Below, piece after piece: positions 12,804 through 20,772 of a stretch of 22,455 bases of DNA. The position numbers were made by a program, and so were the translations under genes. The notes below the pieces were generated by a model. It saw only the letters and a list, made by a program, of their open reading frames with translations. It was not told the origin of the DNA and did no database searches. Every line of letters begins with the position of its first letter. Position 1 is the first letter of the stretch. The stretch spans positions 1-22,455 of the forward strand of contig JACPRT010000099.1 in NCBI GenBank assembly GCA_016189845.1, given 5' to 3'. This DNA comes from Chloroflexota bacterium. GTDB taxonomy: Bacteria > Chloroflexota > Dehalococcoidia > Lucifugimonadales > Lucifugimonadaceae.

Positions 12804-14051
12804 GTGGTACCCTCTGCGCCGATGACGAACAGCGGTGATCTTGCGACGGCCGTTAGGTCTGCGGCCGAGGCCGCGGTGCCACATGCGCGCCAGCTACGAG
12901 AGCGGATCCACGCGAACCCGGAGTTGAGATTCGAGGAGCGCGCCACCGCCGACCTGTGTGCTCAGGAGCTGGGATCGCTTGGCATCGAGGTCCGACGAGG
13001 AGTTGGCAAGACCGGGGTCGTCGGCGTGCTCAAGGGCAAGGCCAGGGGCCGGCGCAACCGCTGCGTGGCCCTTCGAGCCGAGATGGACGCCCTGGCGATG
13101 GACGACCAGTGCGGGCGGCCCTTCGCGTCGAAGGTCAACGGAGTCGCCCACCTCTGCGGCCACGACGTCCACGTGTCGTGCCACCTCGGGGCCGCGCGGG
13201 TGCTCGCAGGTCTGCGCGAGCGCCTCACGGGCGACGTCAAGTTCATGTTCGAACCTGCGGAAGAGAACACGCCGCAAGGGGACATCTCTGGCTCCGAGGC
13301 GATGATCAGGGACGGCGCGCTCGACGACCCGAAACCGGACGCCATATTCGGCGGACACGTCTACCCGGATTGGCCCGCGGGATCGATCGCGCTCCGTGCC
13401 GGGTCTTCGTTTTCGGGCAACGACCGCGTGCATCTGACGATCACCGGCAAGGAATCGCACAGCGCCGTGGCAAGCACCGGGATCGACGCCATCGTCGTCG
13501 CCGCTCACGTCGTCACTGCGGTGCAGTCGTTTGCCAGCCGCGAGCTGCCTTCGGAGGAGTCCGCCAGCCTCCATTTCGGCACCATTTCGGGAGGGCGTGT
13601 TTCGAATCTTCTCGCGGAGACCGTCGAGCTGTCCGGGTCTTTTCGGATCTCCGACGAGAAGCTGCGCGACGAGCTGCCCAAGAAGCTGGAGCGCATCGTG
13701 AAGGGCGTATGCGATGCGTTCGGCGCGACCTATCGACTGGAATACGCGCTGCGGTCGTTGCCGGCGGTGATCAGCACGCCGCGCGAAGTCGAGATCATGA
13801 CTGCCGCGGCGACTGAGGTGCTGGGCTCGGAAAACGTGATCCGCATGCGACATCCCAGGCTCGCTGCCGACACGTTCCATCACTGGTTCAAGCACATGCC
13901 CGGCGTCTTCTATATGGTGGGCACGTCTACCGCCGACCCGGCAACCCGTTGGCCGTCGCATCACCAGAAGTTCGACGTCGCCCCGGAGACGTTTCCGGCA
14001 TTCATCGCGGCGATCGCGATGACCGCGGTCCGATATCTGGAAAAGGCCTGA
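12804..14051 (+). CDS. M20-family amidohydrolase/peptidase
   Basis: M20D-type enzymes are dinuclear metal hydrolases that cleave N-acyl amino acids or related amides. Visible elements are RIHANPELRFEERATA near the N-terminus, ALRAEMDALAMDD, VAHLCGHDVHVSCHLGAARV (metal-binding Cys/His/His), FMFEPAEENTPQGD (catalytic Glu pair), FGGHVYPDWPAGSIAL, then the dimerisation domain from VHLTITGKESHSAVASTGID, and a C-terminal ADTFHHWFKHMPGVFYMVGT. The start is ambiguous. GTG at 12804 has GGAGGG 4-5 nt upstream (12794-12799). ATG at 12822 (409 aa) has a weak TACCCT hexamer 8 nt upstream, matching the leaderless spacing seen elsewhere. I chose 12804 (415 aa) because of the Shine-Dalgarno. The frame stays open far upstream only as antisense of the CARDB gene. 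The aldolase gene follows after 39 bp. Confidence 0.9.
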   Translation: MVPSAPMTNSGDLATAVRSAAEAAVPHARQLRERIHANPELRFEERATADLCAQELGSLGIEVRRGVGKTGVVGVLKGKARGRRNRCVALRAEMDALAMDDQCGRPFASKVNGVAHLCGHDVHVSCHLGAARVLAGLRERLTGDVKFMFEPAEENTPQGDISGSEAMIRDGALDDPKPDAIFGGHVYPDWPAGSIALRAGSSFSGNDRVHLTITGKESHSAVASTGIDAIVVAAHVVTAVQSFASRELPSEESASLHFGTISGGRVSNLLAETVELSGSFRISDEKLRDELPKKLERIVKGVCDAFGATYRLEYALRSLPAVISTPREVEIMTAAATEVLGSENVIRMRHPRLAADTFHHWFKHMPGVFYMVGTSTADPATRWPSHHQKFDVAPETFPAFIAAIAMTAVRYLEKA

Positions 14052-14090
14052 CGAGATGCGCCGCCTGCGTGGCGGCCGAAGGAGTCTTCA

Positions 14091-14915
14091 ATGAACGCAG
14101 CCGAACTCAAGGCGAAGTTGAACGCAGGAAGCACGGTTTTCGGATGCATGCTCACACACATCAGGAACCCCCGGTTCGCGACGATCCTTGCCGGGGGCGG
14201 CGTCGACTACGTCGTGATCGACACCGAGCACTCGTCACGCGACCGCGGTGAGGTCGCCGATCTGGTGTGGGCGCTGAAGGCCGTGGGCATCGTGCCGATC
14301 GTGCGCGTCGCCAGCACAGTCCCGTACCTGGTAGCGGTGGCCCTGGACGCCGGCGCGTCAGGCGTCCTGGTGCCCTATTGCGAGCGCGTGGAAGACGTGC
14401 GGGACTGCGTCTCCGTGGCGCAGTGGCACCCGCTCAAAGGCGAGAACCTGAAGAACGCCATGGGCGGAAAACACGTCAGCCAGGCGAGCCGGGACTACCT
14501 GGCGAACCGTCACAAGGACGGCATCGTCATCATCGGGATCGAGAGCGAACCCGCCTACCGTAACCTGGACAAGATCATGGACGTCGGCGGGATCGATGCC
14601 CTCTTCATCGGTCCCAACGACCTGAGCACTTCGCTCGGGGCGCCCGACAAGTTCGACCAGCGGTACTGGGACGTCTGCGGCGACATCGTGAAGCGCGCCG
14701 AAACGCGCCACATGCCCACCCTGATCCATCACCAGACCCCGGAAACCGCGGCGAAGGCGATCGAAATAGGCGCCAGATTCGTGCTGTACTCGAGCGAGGG
14801 GCGCCTGCTGCAGCGTCAGATGCAGAGCGATTTCACGACGCTGCGGGCGGCCGCGGCCAAACGCTTCGGTGGCGACGGCAAGGCGAAGGTCAAGGACACG
14901 ATCGAGACGGTGTAG
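14091..14915 (+). CDS. HpcH/HpaI-family class II aldolase
   Basis: These metal-dependent pyruvate aldolases cleave 4-hydroxy-2-oxo acids, including 2-keto-3-deoxy sugar acids, to pyruvate and an aldehyde. The 274-aa product has YVVIDTEHSSRD (D44, H47), IVRVAS (R72), IGIESEPAYRNLDKI (E151) and LFIGPNDLSTSLG (D177). These residues line up with the HpaI catalytic and metal residues at a constant offset of two. An AAGGAG Shine-Dalgarno lies about 7 nt before the ATG. Length is near the family norm (about 260). It probably shares a transcript with the amidohydrolase. The substrate is unknown; the nearby sugar-acid dehydratase makes a keto-deoxy acid plausible. Confidence 0.92.
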   Translation: MNAAELKAKLNAGSTVFGCMLTHIRNPRFATILAGGGVDYVVIDTEHSSRDRGEVADLVWALKAVGIVPIVRVASTVPYLVAVALDAGASGVLVPYCERVEDVRDCVSVAQWHPLKGENLKNAMGGKHVSQASRDYLANRHKDGIVIIGIESEPAYRNLDKIMDVGGIDALFIGPNDLSTSLGAPDKFDQRYWDVCGDIVKRAETRHMPTLIHHQTPETAAKAIEIGARFVLYSSEGRLLQRQMQSDFTTLRAAAAKRFGGDGKAKVKDTIETV

Positions 14916-14929
14916 GCCCCCGTTACACC
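14909..14929. terminator. Bidirectional hairpin between convergent aldolase and LmbE genes
   Basis: GGTGTA (14909-14914) pairs perfectly with TACACC (14924-14929) around a 9-nt loop. The stem includes the ends of both convergent genes, whose stop codons are only 7 bp apart. There is no T-tract. Confidence 0.45.
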
Positions 14930-15642
14930 CGCATCTTGAACACACGGAACGCTTCCGCGTACCGGTAGCCTCGCAGCGAGCCTGCGCGCGCCTTCCATTC
15001 GCGCATGCGGCCGTCGACGTCCTCGCCGACCTGGCTGACATGCGCCTTGAGCGCCCTGAGCGAAGTCTTGAGGTCCTCTTCCGTCAACTCCACCCAGTGA
15101 TTTGCGCCTGCGCCCATGGTGATCCACAACTCGCGCACCTTGTGCGGCTCCAGACCCTCCTTGATGAGGTCGGGATAGGTGAGCCGGTCGCGTGAGGTCG
15201 GATACACCGCGGCGAGCGCCGCCTCGCCTGCGGCCATGTGGTCGGGGTGGCCCACGTAGAAGTTGTTGTCGAAGCTGCGGGTGGGATTCGGACAGATGAG
15301 GATGTCGGGCTTGTGTGTGCGTATGGCACGGGCGATGTCCTTGCGCAGGTCGAGGCTCGGTGTGAGATACGAGTCGGGATAGTTCAGGAACACGACGTCC
15401 TTCAGCCCGAGGATCTTGGCAGCATCGAGCTGTTCCCGCTTTCGGATCGCCGCGAGTTTCTCGGTCGTCATGTCGGGCTCGTCAGTACCCTTGCTGCCGT
15501 CGGTACAGAGGACGTACACGACCTCCCAACCCATTCGGGTCCATTTGGCGACGGTGCCCGAGCAGCTGTACTCGGCGTCGTCCGGGTGCGCCATGACGAC
15601 CATGGCGCGGCTGTAAGGCTTCTCTTTTTGCTCTTCTGTCAT
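14923..15642 (-). CDS. LmbE/PIG-L family deacetylase
   Basis: This zinc hydrolase family removes N-acetyl groups from N-acetylglucosamine-type substrates, as in GPI, mycothiol and bacillithiol biosynthesis. The 239-aa product has the zinc-binding VVMAHPDDAEYSCSGTVAKW (about 15-34) and the second zinc motif NFYVGHPDHMAAGEAAL. VLCTDGSKGTDEPDM and KREQLDAAKILG also match the family. The ATG at 15642 has a GGAG Shine-Dalgarno 6-7 nt upstream. It is the last gene of the ABC/FtsX operon, 20 bp after the ATPase stop, so its substrate may be connected with what the transporter handles. Mycothiol- or bacillithiol-type roles cannot be told apart from sequence alone. Confidence 0.92.
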   Translation of the reverse strand: MTEEQKEKPYSRAMVVMAHPDDAEYSCSGTVAKWTRMGWEVVYVLCTDGSKGTDEPDMTTEKLAAIRKREQLDAAKILGLKDVVFLNYPDSYLTPSLDLRKDIARAIRTHKPDILICPNPTRSFDNNFYVGHPDHMAAGEAALAAVYPTSRDRLTYPDLIKEGLEPHKVRELWITMGAGANHWVELTEEDLKTSLRALKAHVSQVGEDVDGRMREWKARAGSLRGYRYAEAFRVFKMRV

Positions 15643-15662
15643 GCGCGCTCCATTAACTCTTG

Positions 15663-16448
15663 CTAGCTGCGGACCGTACCGACAGGCTTCGTGGCGTCCA
15701 CAGTCTTGCGTGACGCCGGCGGCTTGAACATCTCGTCGGGCGAGTCCGAGGCCAGGGTCCGCAGCGACCGAATGCTGCCGTCGTGCATCTCGTGCACCTC
15801 GTCCGCCAGGTCCAGCAGCGTCTGGTCATGGGTCGTGGCGACGATCGCCAGCCTATCCCGGTGCACCATCTCCTGGAACAGCGAGAAGATCGCGTGCGCG
15901 TTGGTCGAGTCCAGTTCACCGGTGGGCTCGTCGGCCAGGATCACCGGCGGCTTCAAGGCGACAGCCCGTGCAATGGCGACGCGCTGCTGCTCCCCGCCCG
16001 AAAGCTCGTACGGGCGATGGCGGGCCCTTCGCAGCAGGCCGACCATCTCGAGCACCTCCGACGTCCGGCTTGACCGCGCCTTCGCGTCGACTCCGGCGAT
16101 CCTCAGAGGCAGCTCCACGTTCTCATAAGCCGACAGCAGCGGCAGGAGCCCGAACGACTGGAAGACGAAGCCGAGCCTGTGGCGGCGCAGTTCGACCAGG
16201 TCCCTCTCGCCGAACCTCGCCAGGTCGCGCCCTTCGAACAGCACCTGGCCGGAGGTCGGCCGGTCCAGCCCCGCCAGCAGGTTGAGCAGCGTCGTCTTTC
16301 CAGAACCCGATCTCCCGACGAGCGCAATGAACCGGCCTGGCAGTATGTCCAGGCTTGCCTGCCTGACGGCATGGATTTCTTCGCCGGACAGCCTATAAAC
16401 GCGGCTGGCTTCGATAGCCGAAATCAACGGGACGGGCCGGTTCGTCAT
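15663..16448 (-). CDS. ABC transporter ATP-binding protein (MacB/LolD type)
   Basis: The 261-aa ATPase energises a FtsX/MacB-type permease. It shows Walker A GRSGSGKTT (45-53), the Q-loop at GFVFQSFGLLP (Q97), the signature LSGGEQQ (149-155), Walker B VILADEPTGELD (169-180) and the H-loop TTHDQ (H207). LADEPTGELDS and the family-typical RRHRLGFVFQ place it in the LolD/MacB group. About 30 extra C-terminal residues are of unknown role. Its ATG directly abuts the TAG of the upstream ATPase, with GGAGGAG inside that gene's end as ribosome-binding site. This indicates tight coupling and probably co-production of both ATPases. Confidence 0.96.
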   Translation of the reverse strand: MTNRPVPLISAIEASRVYRLSGEEIHAVRQASLDILPGRFIALVGRSGSGKTTLLNLLAGLDRPTSGQVLFEGRDLARFGERDLVELRRHRLGFVFQSFGLLPLLSAYENVELPLRIAGVDAKARSSRTSEVLEMVGLLRRARHRPYELSGGEQQRVAIARAVALKPPVILADEPTGELDSTNAHAIFSLFQEMVHRDRLAIVATTHDQTLLDLADEVHEMHDGSIRSLRTLASDSPDEMFKPPASRKTVDATKPVGTVRS

Positions 16449-17333
16449 CTACTCCTCCGAAGGCCGGAGGATGACCGTGCCGCCCGAGGCCTCCACGATC
16501 ACCCGTTCACCGAGGCCCGCGGCCTCGATGACGTGGCGGGGTACCTGCACCCGGCCGCTGGGATCGACGATCTGGAACTCGCGTGTCCGGTCCGCCTTGC
16601 CGCCGATCCTGCGTTCGTAGCTGACGACCCTTCTGATCTCGGTGCTCGTCTTACCGTCGCGGATGGCCACCGCTCGTTCCACGCTCGCCGCGATCGCGGG
16701 GTCGTGTGTCACCACCACGATCGTCGTGCCCAGCTCCTGGTTGATCCGGTTCAGGAGGTCGAGGACCTCCGCGCCGGTGACGTCGTCGAGCTCGCCCGTC
16801 GGCTCGTCGGCGAGGAGCAGCGGCGGCCGGTTGGCGAGGGCGACCGCAATCGCCACGCGCTGCTGCTCGCCGCCGGACAGCGTCTCCGGACGATGCTTCA
16901 GCCGGTGATCGAGCCCGACCAGCTTCAGCAGTCCGGCGGCCCGCGGGCCTCGCTCGGCGCTGGGAATGCCCGCCAGGATCATCGGCAGTTCCACGTTCTC
17001 GATCGCAGTGAGGTAGGAGAACAGGTTGCGGGACGTCTGCTGCCAGATGAACCCGACCTCCCGCCGGCGGTATTCGACGATCTCCGTGCCGGTCATGTTC
17101 AGCAGGTCGTACTGGCCGACCCTGACAGTCCCGGCCGACGGCGCATCGTAGCCGGCAAGGACGTTCAGCAACGTGCTCTTGCCGCTGCCGGATGCCCCGA
17201 CGATGGCGATGATCTCGCCGCGGTCAACCTCGAGGTCCAGGCCCCGGAGGGCGACGACTTCGAGGTCGGCCACCTTGTAGATCTTGAAGACGTCGCTGCA
17301 CAGGATGTACTGCGACGCCTGGACTGATTGCAT
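16449..17333 (-). CDS. ABC ATPase with C-terminal AbrB-like domain
   Basis: The N-terminal 230 residues are a MacB/LolD-type ATPase: Walker A GASGSGKST, GFIWQQTSRNLFSYLTAIEN at the Q-loop, signature LSGGEQQ, Walker B LLLADEPTGELDD and the H-loop VVTHDP. After a short linker (RRVVSYERRIGGKADRTR), residues about 252-292 read REFQIVDPSGRVQVPRHVIE and AAGLGERVIVEASGGTVILR. This matches the AbrB/SpoVT swapped-hairpin pattern of antitoxins and transition-state regulators. The role of the added domain (dimerisation, DNA binding or regulation) is unknown. ATG at 17333 (294 aa) was chosen; TTG at 17339 is the alternative, and AGAGG lies upstream at 17348-17344. The gene lies 15 bp after the large permease gene. 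Confidence 0.93.
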   Translation of the reverse strand: MQSVQASQYILCSDVFKIYKVADLEVVALRGLDLEVDRGEIIAIVGASGSGKSTLLNVLAGYDAPSAGTVRVGQYDLLNMTGTEIVEYRRREVGFIWQQTSRNLFSYLTAIENVELPMILAGIPSAERGPRAAGLLKLVGLDHRLKHRPETLSGGEQQRVAIAVALANRPPLLLADEPTGELDDVTGAEVLDLLNRINQELGTTIVVVTHDPAIAASVERAVAIRDGKTSTEIRRVVSYERRIGGKADRTREFQIVDPSGRVQVPRHVIEAAGLGERVIVEASGGTVILRPSEE

Positions 17334-17348
17334 CGACAAGCTGCCTCT

Positions 17349-20300
17349 TTACCTCTCGCCGAGTCGCAGGACCCGGTGCACGGACATCCGGTACACGGAA
17401 TAGAGGATCACGCCCAGGACGACGGCGAATACCGCAGCCACCAATCCGAATGTCGCGGCGACCGATCCCCGGTCGATCTCGAGGATCATGGGAGGCGCCA
17501 CCCTGAGCCCCTCTCCCGACGTCCCAAGATACGGCATTATCGTCGCACCCAACCGGGCACCCATGAACGCGCCGATCGCGAAACCTGTGCCGATCACGAG
17601 GAGCTGTTCGAGCGTCACGAGCGCGAAGAGTTGGCGCATCGACAGCCCGGTGGCTCTCAGCAACGCCAGCTCGGTCTGGCGAGTGCGGAACGTCACCTGG
17701 GCGTGCACGATGAACCCGATCGCGCTGACCAGCAGCACCGTGAAGAACGCGATCGCCAGCAACGCGCGCCATCCGGCCGAGACGAGCGGATCGACGGCGA
17801 CGGCTGCAAGCTGTGCGTCCCGATCGATGACATATGCGACCCGCATCGGCATCAGTGAGATCGCCTCCTCGATCCGGCGGGCATCGACACCGTCCGACGG
17901 CGCCAGCCAGATCTCGTTGGTGACGAGCCCATCGCCCGTTCGCCCGACGCTCGTCGCCCTCACGAGGGCCCTTCCGTCCAGTACGACGAAGTCCGCTTTG
18001 TTGGGATCGAGGGTCGGGAAGTATGGGACGACTCCGGCAATCCGGACAGCGAAGGTGTCCTGCCCGACCGACAGGTCGATGCGGTCGCCGAGCCGGTAGT
18101 CCCCGGCGTCCATCAGCGACGGGTTGATCAGCGCGGGCATCGGCGCCGGCGGTCCGCCCGGCGCTGGGCCCCGGATGTCGCCGATCGTCGCCGACGACCA
18201 CGCGAACCGTGCGACGCCCGGCTGCGCTTTGCCATTCTGGTCGACCGTGGCTTCGAAGCTGTCGGCAACGGCGTCCTCGACTTTGACCACCACACCCCAG
18301 CCGGCGACATCGTCGAACTCGTCGACCGCTACGTCGCCGCCACCGCTGAGCGTCACCCGGATGTCGTCGATCTCGAACGCGCCCCCGCGGATGGTGCGGG
18401 CCCGGCGCGGGTCCGCGGGCGTAACGCCTAACGCCTCCAGGCGGAGCGGCGGCTGCGGTGGGGCAGATCCGATCGCAGCGACCGGACTGCTGAGGGGCGC
18501 CCCGATCCGGCACCAGGGGATCGGGCCATCCAGAGTACCGGGGTCGCAGGGAAACCGGCCTTCAGATGCCGAGGTCGGGGCGAGCGTCCCGAGCGTGTAG
18601 GTGAAGAATCGCCCGTTGCGGTCCGAGACGCGGGCCATCAGCGCGGCATCGCTGCGTTTTGCCGATGGCCGGACACGTACTGAGATGTACGCGGCGTCAG
18701 ATGGCAGCTCGATGCCGTTCACGTCAAGAGAATCAATCGGTGCGACCGTGGTCGCCAGCGAGCCGTCGACGAAATCGGGCCGCGACCACGCCACGTCCGC
18801 GAACGTCGCCGGGTCCACTCCGAGCATTTGGACGTATCCGCCGCTCTGCTGCGAGATGACGGCGCCGGTGCCGCGGTATGCCGGCGATACGACATCGGCG
18901 ACGCCCGCGCGCTCGACTTCGTCGACCGGGTTGATCGCCAGCCCGCGGCGGACCGGGGAGAAGCCCTGCAGACGGACCGGCGCCCCGGTGTCGTAATGGA
19001 TGCGGTCGGAGAAGCTTCTCTGAAGGGTGGCGCCAAAACTGGCGGCGAATACGCCGAGACCGGCGGTCAGGATCAGGAGCAGCGACAGCCGGGCGTGGTG
19101 CGCGGGGTTGCGCGCCATCTGCCAGATACCGAGCACCAGCGCCGGCGACGCGATCCGCGAGAGCCAGCGGCTCGAGAGCAACCGGCCCAGGCCGTCCATC
19201 GCCACGGGGAAGATCCGCAGCAGGACGACGCCCGCCGCAACCAGGAACATCGCAGGCGCCGCGAGGACCAACTGGTCGACCACTACGTCGCCGAGCAAAC
19301 GCACGGCTACGAACGACCCCTGTTTGGACAGCTGCCAGAAGAAGAACAGCACCACACCCAGAACGCCGAGGTCCAGGTAATACCGCTGGAACAGGGGCAA
19401 CTTCTGGGGCCGGGAGGCGTCCTGGCGGAACTGGAGCAGGCCGACCCGTGCGGCGCGCAGCGACGGCACGAGGAGGGCGGCCAGGCTGAGAAGCGCGCCT
19501 ATCGCGCCCATCCTGTACACGGACCACGTCAGCCTTGCGGGGAGCAAGGCCCCATTGTTGAGGTCCGCGAACGTAGGGACTACCCCCATCAGCTTCACGA
19601 CCGCGAAGGCGAGCGGCGGGCCGATTGCGAGCGCGAGCGCAGCCAGCGCAAACGCTTCGACCGCGTGCACGACGATGATCTGGCGCGACGTGGCGCCCCG
19701 GCTGCGGAGCAAGGCGATCTCGGAGCGCTGGGCGTCGACCAGGAGGCCGCCGATCGTCAACACGTAATACACGACCACCAGCACGATGAGGATCAGCACC
19801 ACGAACATCGGCAGGCGGTTGAAGAAGAGGCGGGTGCCAAAGCGGTCCAGCACCTCGGGAAGGGAAGTGATCTGCCGGTACGAGTCAACGGTCGCACGGA
19901 GCTCCGATTCGGTCCGAAGCAGGTCGTCGCGGACCTTCGTTGCGTCGGCGGCGTGGATGGCCTCGATGTCGGTGTCGACCAGCCAGTAGAAGTCGGCGCC
20001 CATTTTCGGGAAGTAGGCGCCCAGCGGGCCGGCGAACGTCTGCTCCGCGATGAAGAGGCTCGCAAACGTAAAACTGCTTCCGGCCACGCCAAAACCCTGG
20101 TCGTGGATGCGCCAGAACTCGGCCTGATCCGGGTCCGGCCGGATGATCCCGACGACCCTGGCATGGATGCCCTGGTGGCTGTCTTCCCAGTACGGGACCG
20201 CGGTGAGGAACGAGCCGAGTTTCAGGCTGAAGGCTGCGGCGGCATCCTCCGTCACCGCGACGTCGAGGACCGCGGCGTCTGGCGCCAGTGCGGAAGTCCG

Positions 20301-20768
20301 GGGCGCCGGCCAGGTTCCTTCCACCAGCGACGCCGTTTCTTCGATGCCCGGCATGTGGGCGAAGAAGAGCCGCCTGAGGTGGTCGTTCGGCGGCGGCACC
20401 GTAGCCCTCTCTTCCACGCCGTCCGTGATCGCGCCGCCGTAGTAGAAGGTGTCGGACTTGAGGCCGAAATGGACGTCGCGGGCGAACCATGCGAAGCGGG
20501 AGTCGATCCTGGACTGGACGACTTCGTAGTGCGACCGCAACTCCTGCGGGGTGATCGGCGCATGGGAAGACTCGATCAGGACGTCGAGCTGGCGTGCGTC
20601 CTGGGTCTCCAGGTCGCGGGCCAGGCCGAGGTCCCGCAGGGAGTCGAAGTACACAACGGACGCCGCCATGATCGTGACCGCGAGGAGAACCCCGATGATG
20701 ACGGCGGCCAGCAGCCGCCAGTGCGCCATGCTCCGCCGGGCTATCAGCTGAAGTGAGGTGATGATCAC
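17349..20768 (-). CDS. Large FtsX/MacB-like ABC permease
   Basis: This 1139-aa permease has a duplicated FtsX layout. A first membrane helix (about 18-40) is followed by a large extracytoplasmic domain to about residue 318. Helices lie near 320-343, 370-393, 418-436, 466-480, 500-520 and 560-580. A second extracytoplasmic domain spans about 590-995, and final helices lie near 1000-1022, 1055-1075 and 1103-1125. Both halves carry the cytosolic FtsX loop: RSEIALLRSRGATSRQI (about 348) and RQTELALLRATGLSMRQL (about 1030). Such proteins transmit ATP-driven motion across the membrane (MacB, LolCE); the cargo is unknown. The start is GTG at 20768 with a weak ribosome-binding site; the resulting N-terminus (SLQLIARRSMAHWRLL) is family-like. 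It lies 4 bp after the upstream paralogue. Confidence 0.92.
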   Translation of the reverse strand: MIITSLQLIARRSMAHWRLLAAVIIGVLLAVTIMAASVVYFDSLRDLGLARDLETQDARQLDVLIESSHAPITPQELRSHYEVVQSRIDSRFAWFARDVHFGLKSDTFYYGGAITDGVEERATVPPPNDHLRRLFFAHMPGIEETASLVEGTWPAPRTSALAPDAAVLDVAVTEDAAAAFSLKLGSFLTAVPYWEDSHQGIHARVVGIIRPDPDQAEFWRIHDQGFGVAGSSFTFASLFIAEQTFAGPLGAYFPKMGADFYWLVDTDIEAIHAADATKVRDDLLRTESELRATVDSYRQITSLPEVLDRFGTRLFFNRLPMFVVLILIVLVVVYYVLTIGGLLVDAQRSEIALLRSRGATSRQIIVVHAVEAFALAALALAIGPPLAFAVVKLMGVVPTFADLNNGALLPARLTWSVYRMGAIGALLSLAALLVPSLRAARVGLLQFRQDASRPQKLPLFQRYYLDLGVLGVVLFFFWQLSKQGSFVAVRLLGDVVVDQLVLAAPAMFLVAAGVVLLRIFPVAMDGLGRLLSSRWLSRIASPALVLGIWQMARNPAHHARLSLLLILTAGLGVFAASFGATLQRSFSDRIHYDTGAPVRLQGFSPVRRGLAINPVDEVERAGVADVVSPAYRGTGAVISQQSGGYVQMLGVDPATFADVAWSRPDFVDGSLATTVAPIDSLDVNGIELPSDAAYISVRVRPSAKRSDAALMARVSDRNGRFFTYTLGTLAPTSASEGRFPCDPGTLDGPIPWCRIGAPLSSPVAAIGSAPPQPPLRLEALGVTPADPRRARTIRGGAFEIDDIRVTLSGGGDVAVDEFDDVAGWGVVVKVEDAVADSFEATVDQNGKAQPGVARFAWSSATIGDIRGPAPGGPPAPMPALINPSLMDAGDYRLGDRIDLSVGQDTFAVRIAGVVPYFPTLDPNKADFVVLDGRALVRATSVGRTGDGLVTNEIWLAPSDGVDARRIEEAISLMPMRVAYVIDRDAQLAAVAVDPLVSAGWRALLAIAFFTVLLVSAIGFIVHAQVTFRTRQTELALLRATGLSMRQLFALVTLEQLLVIGTGFAIGAFMGARLGATIMPYLGTSGEGLRVAPPMILEIDRGSVAATFGLVAAVFAVVLGVILYSVYRMSVHRVLRLGER

Positions 20769-20772
20769 GCCG

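Noticed and set aside
18828..20756. Long plus-strand open frame (642 codons) opposite the large permease
   Set aside because: It is antisense to a clearly FtsX-like gene, has low-complexity Arg/Glu/Gln/Asp-rich content and no recognisable motif; it is typical of GC-rich shadow frames.
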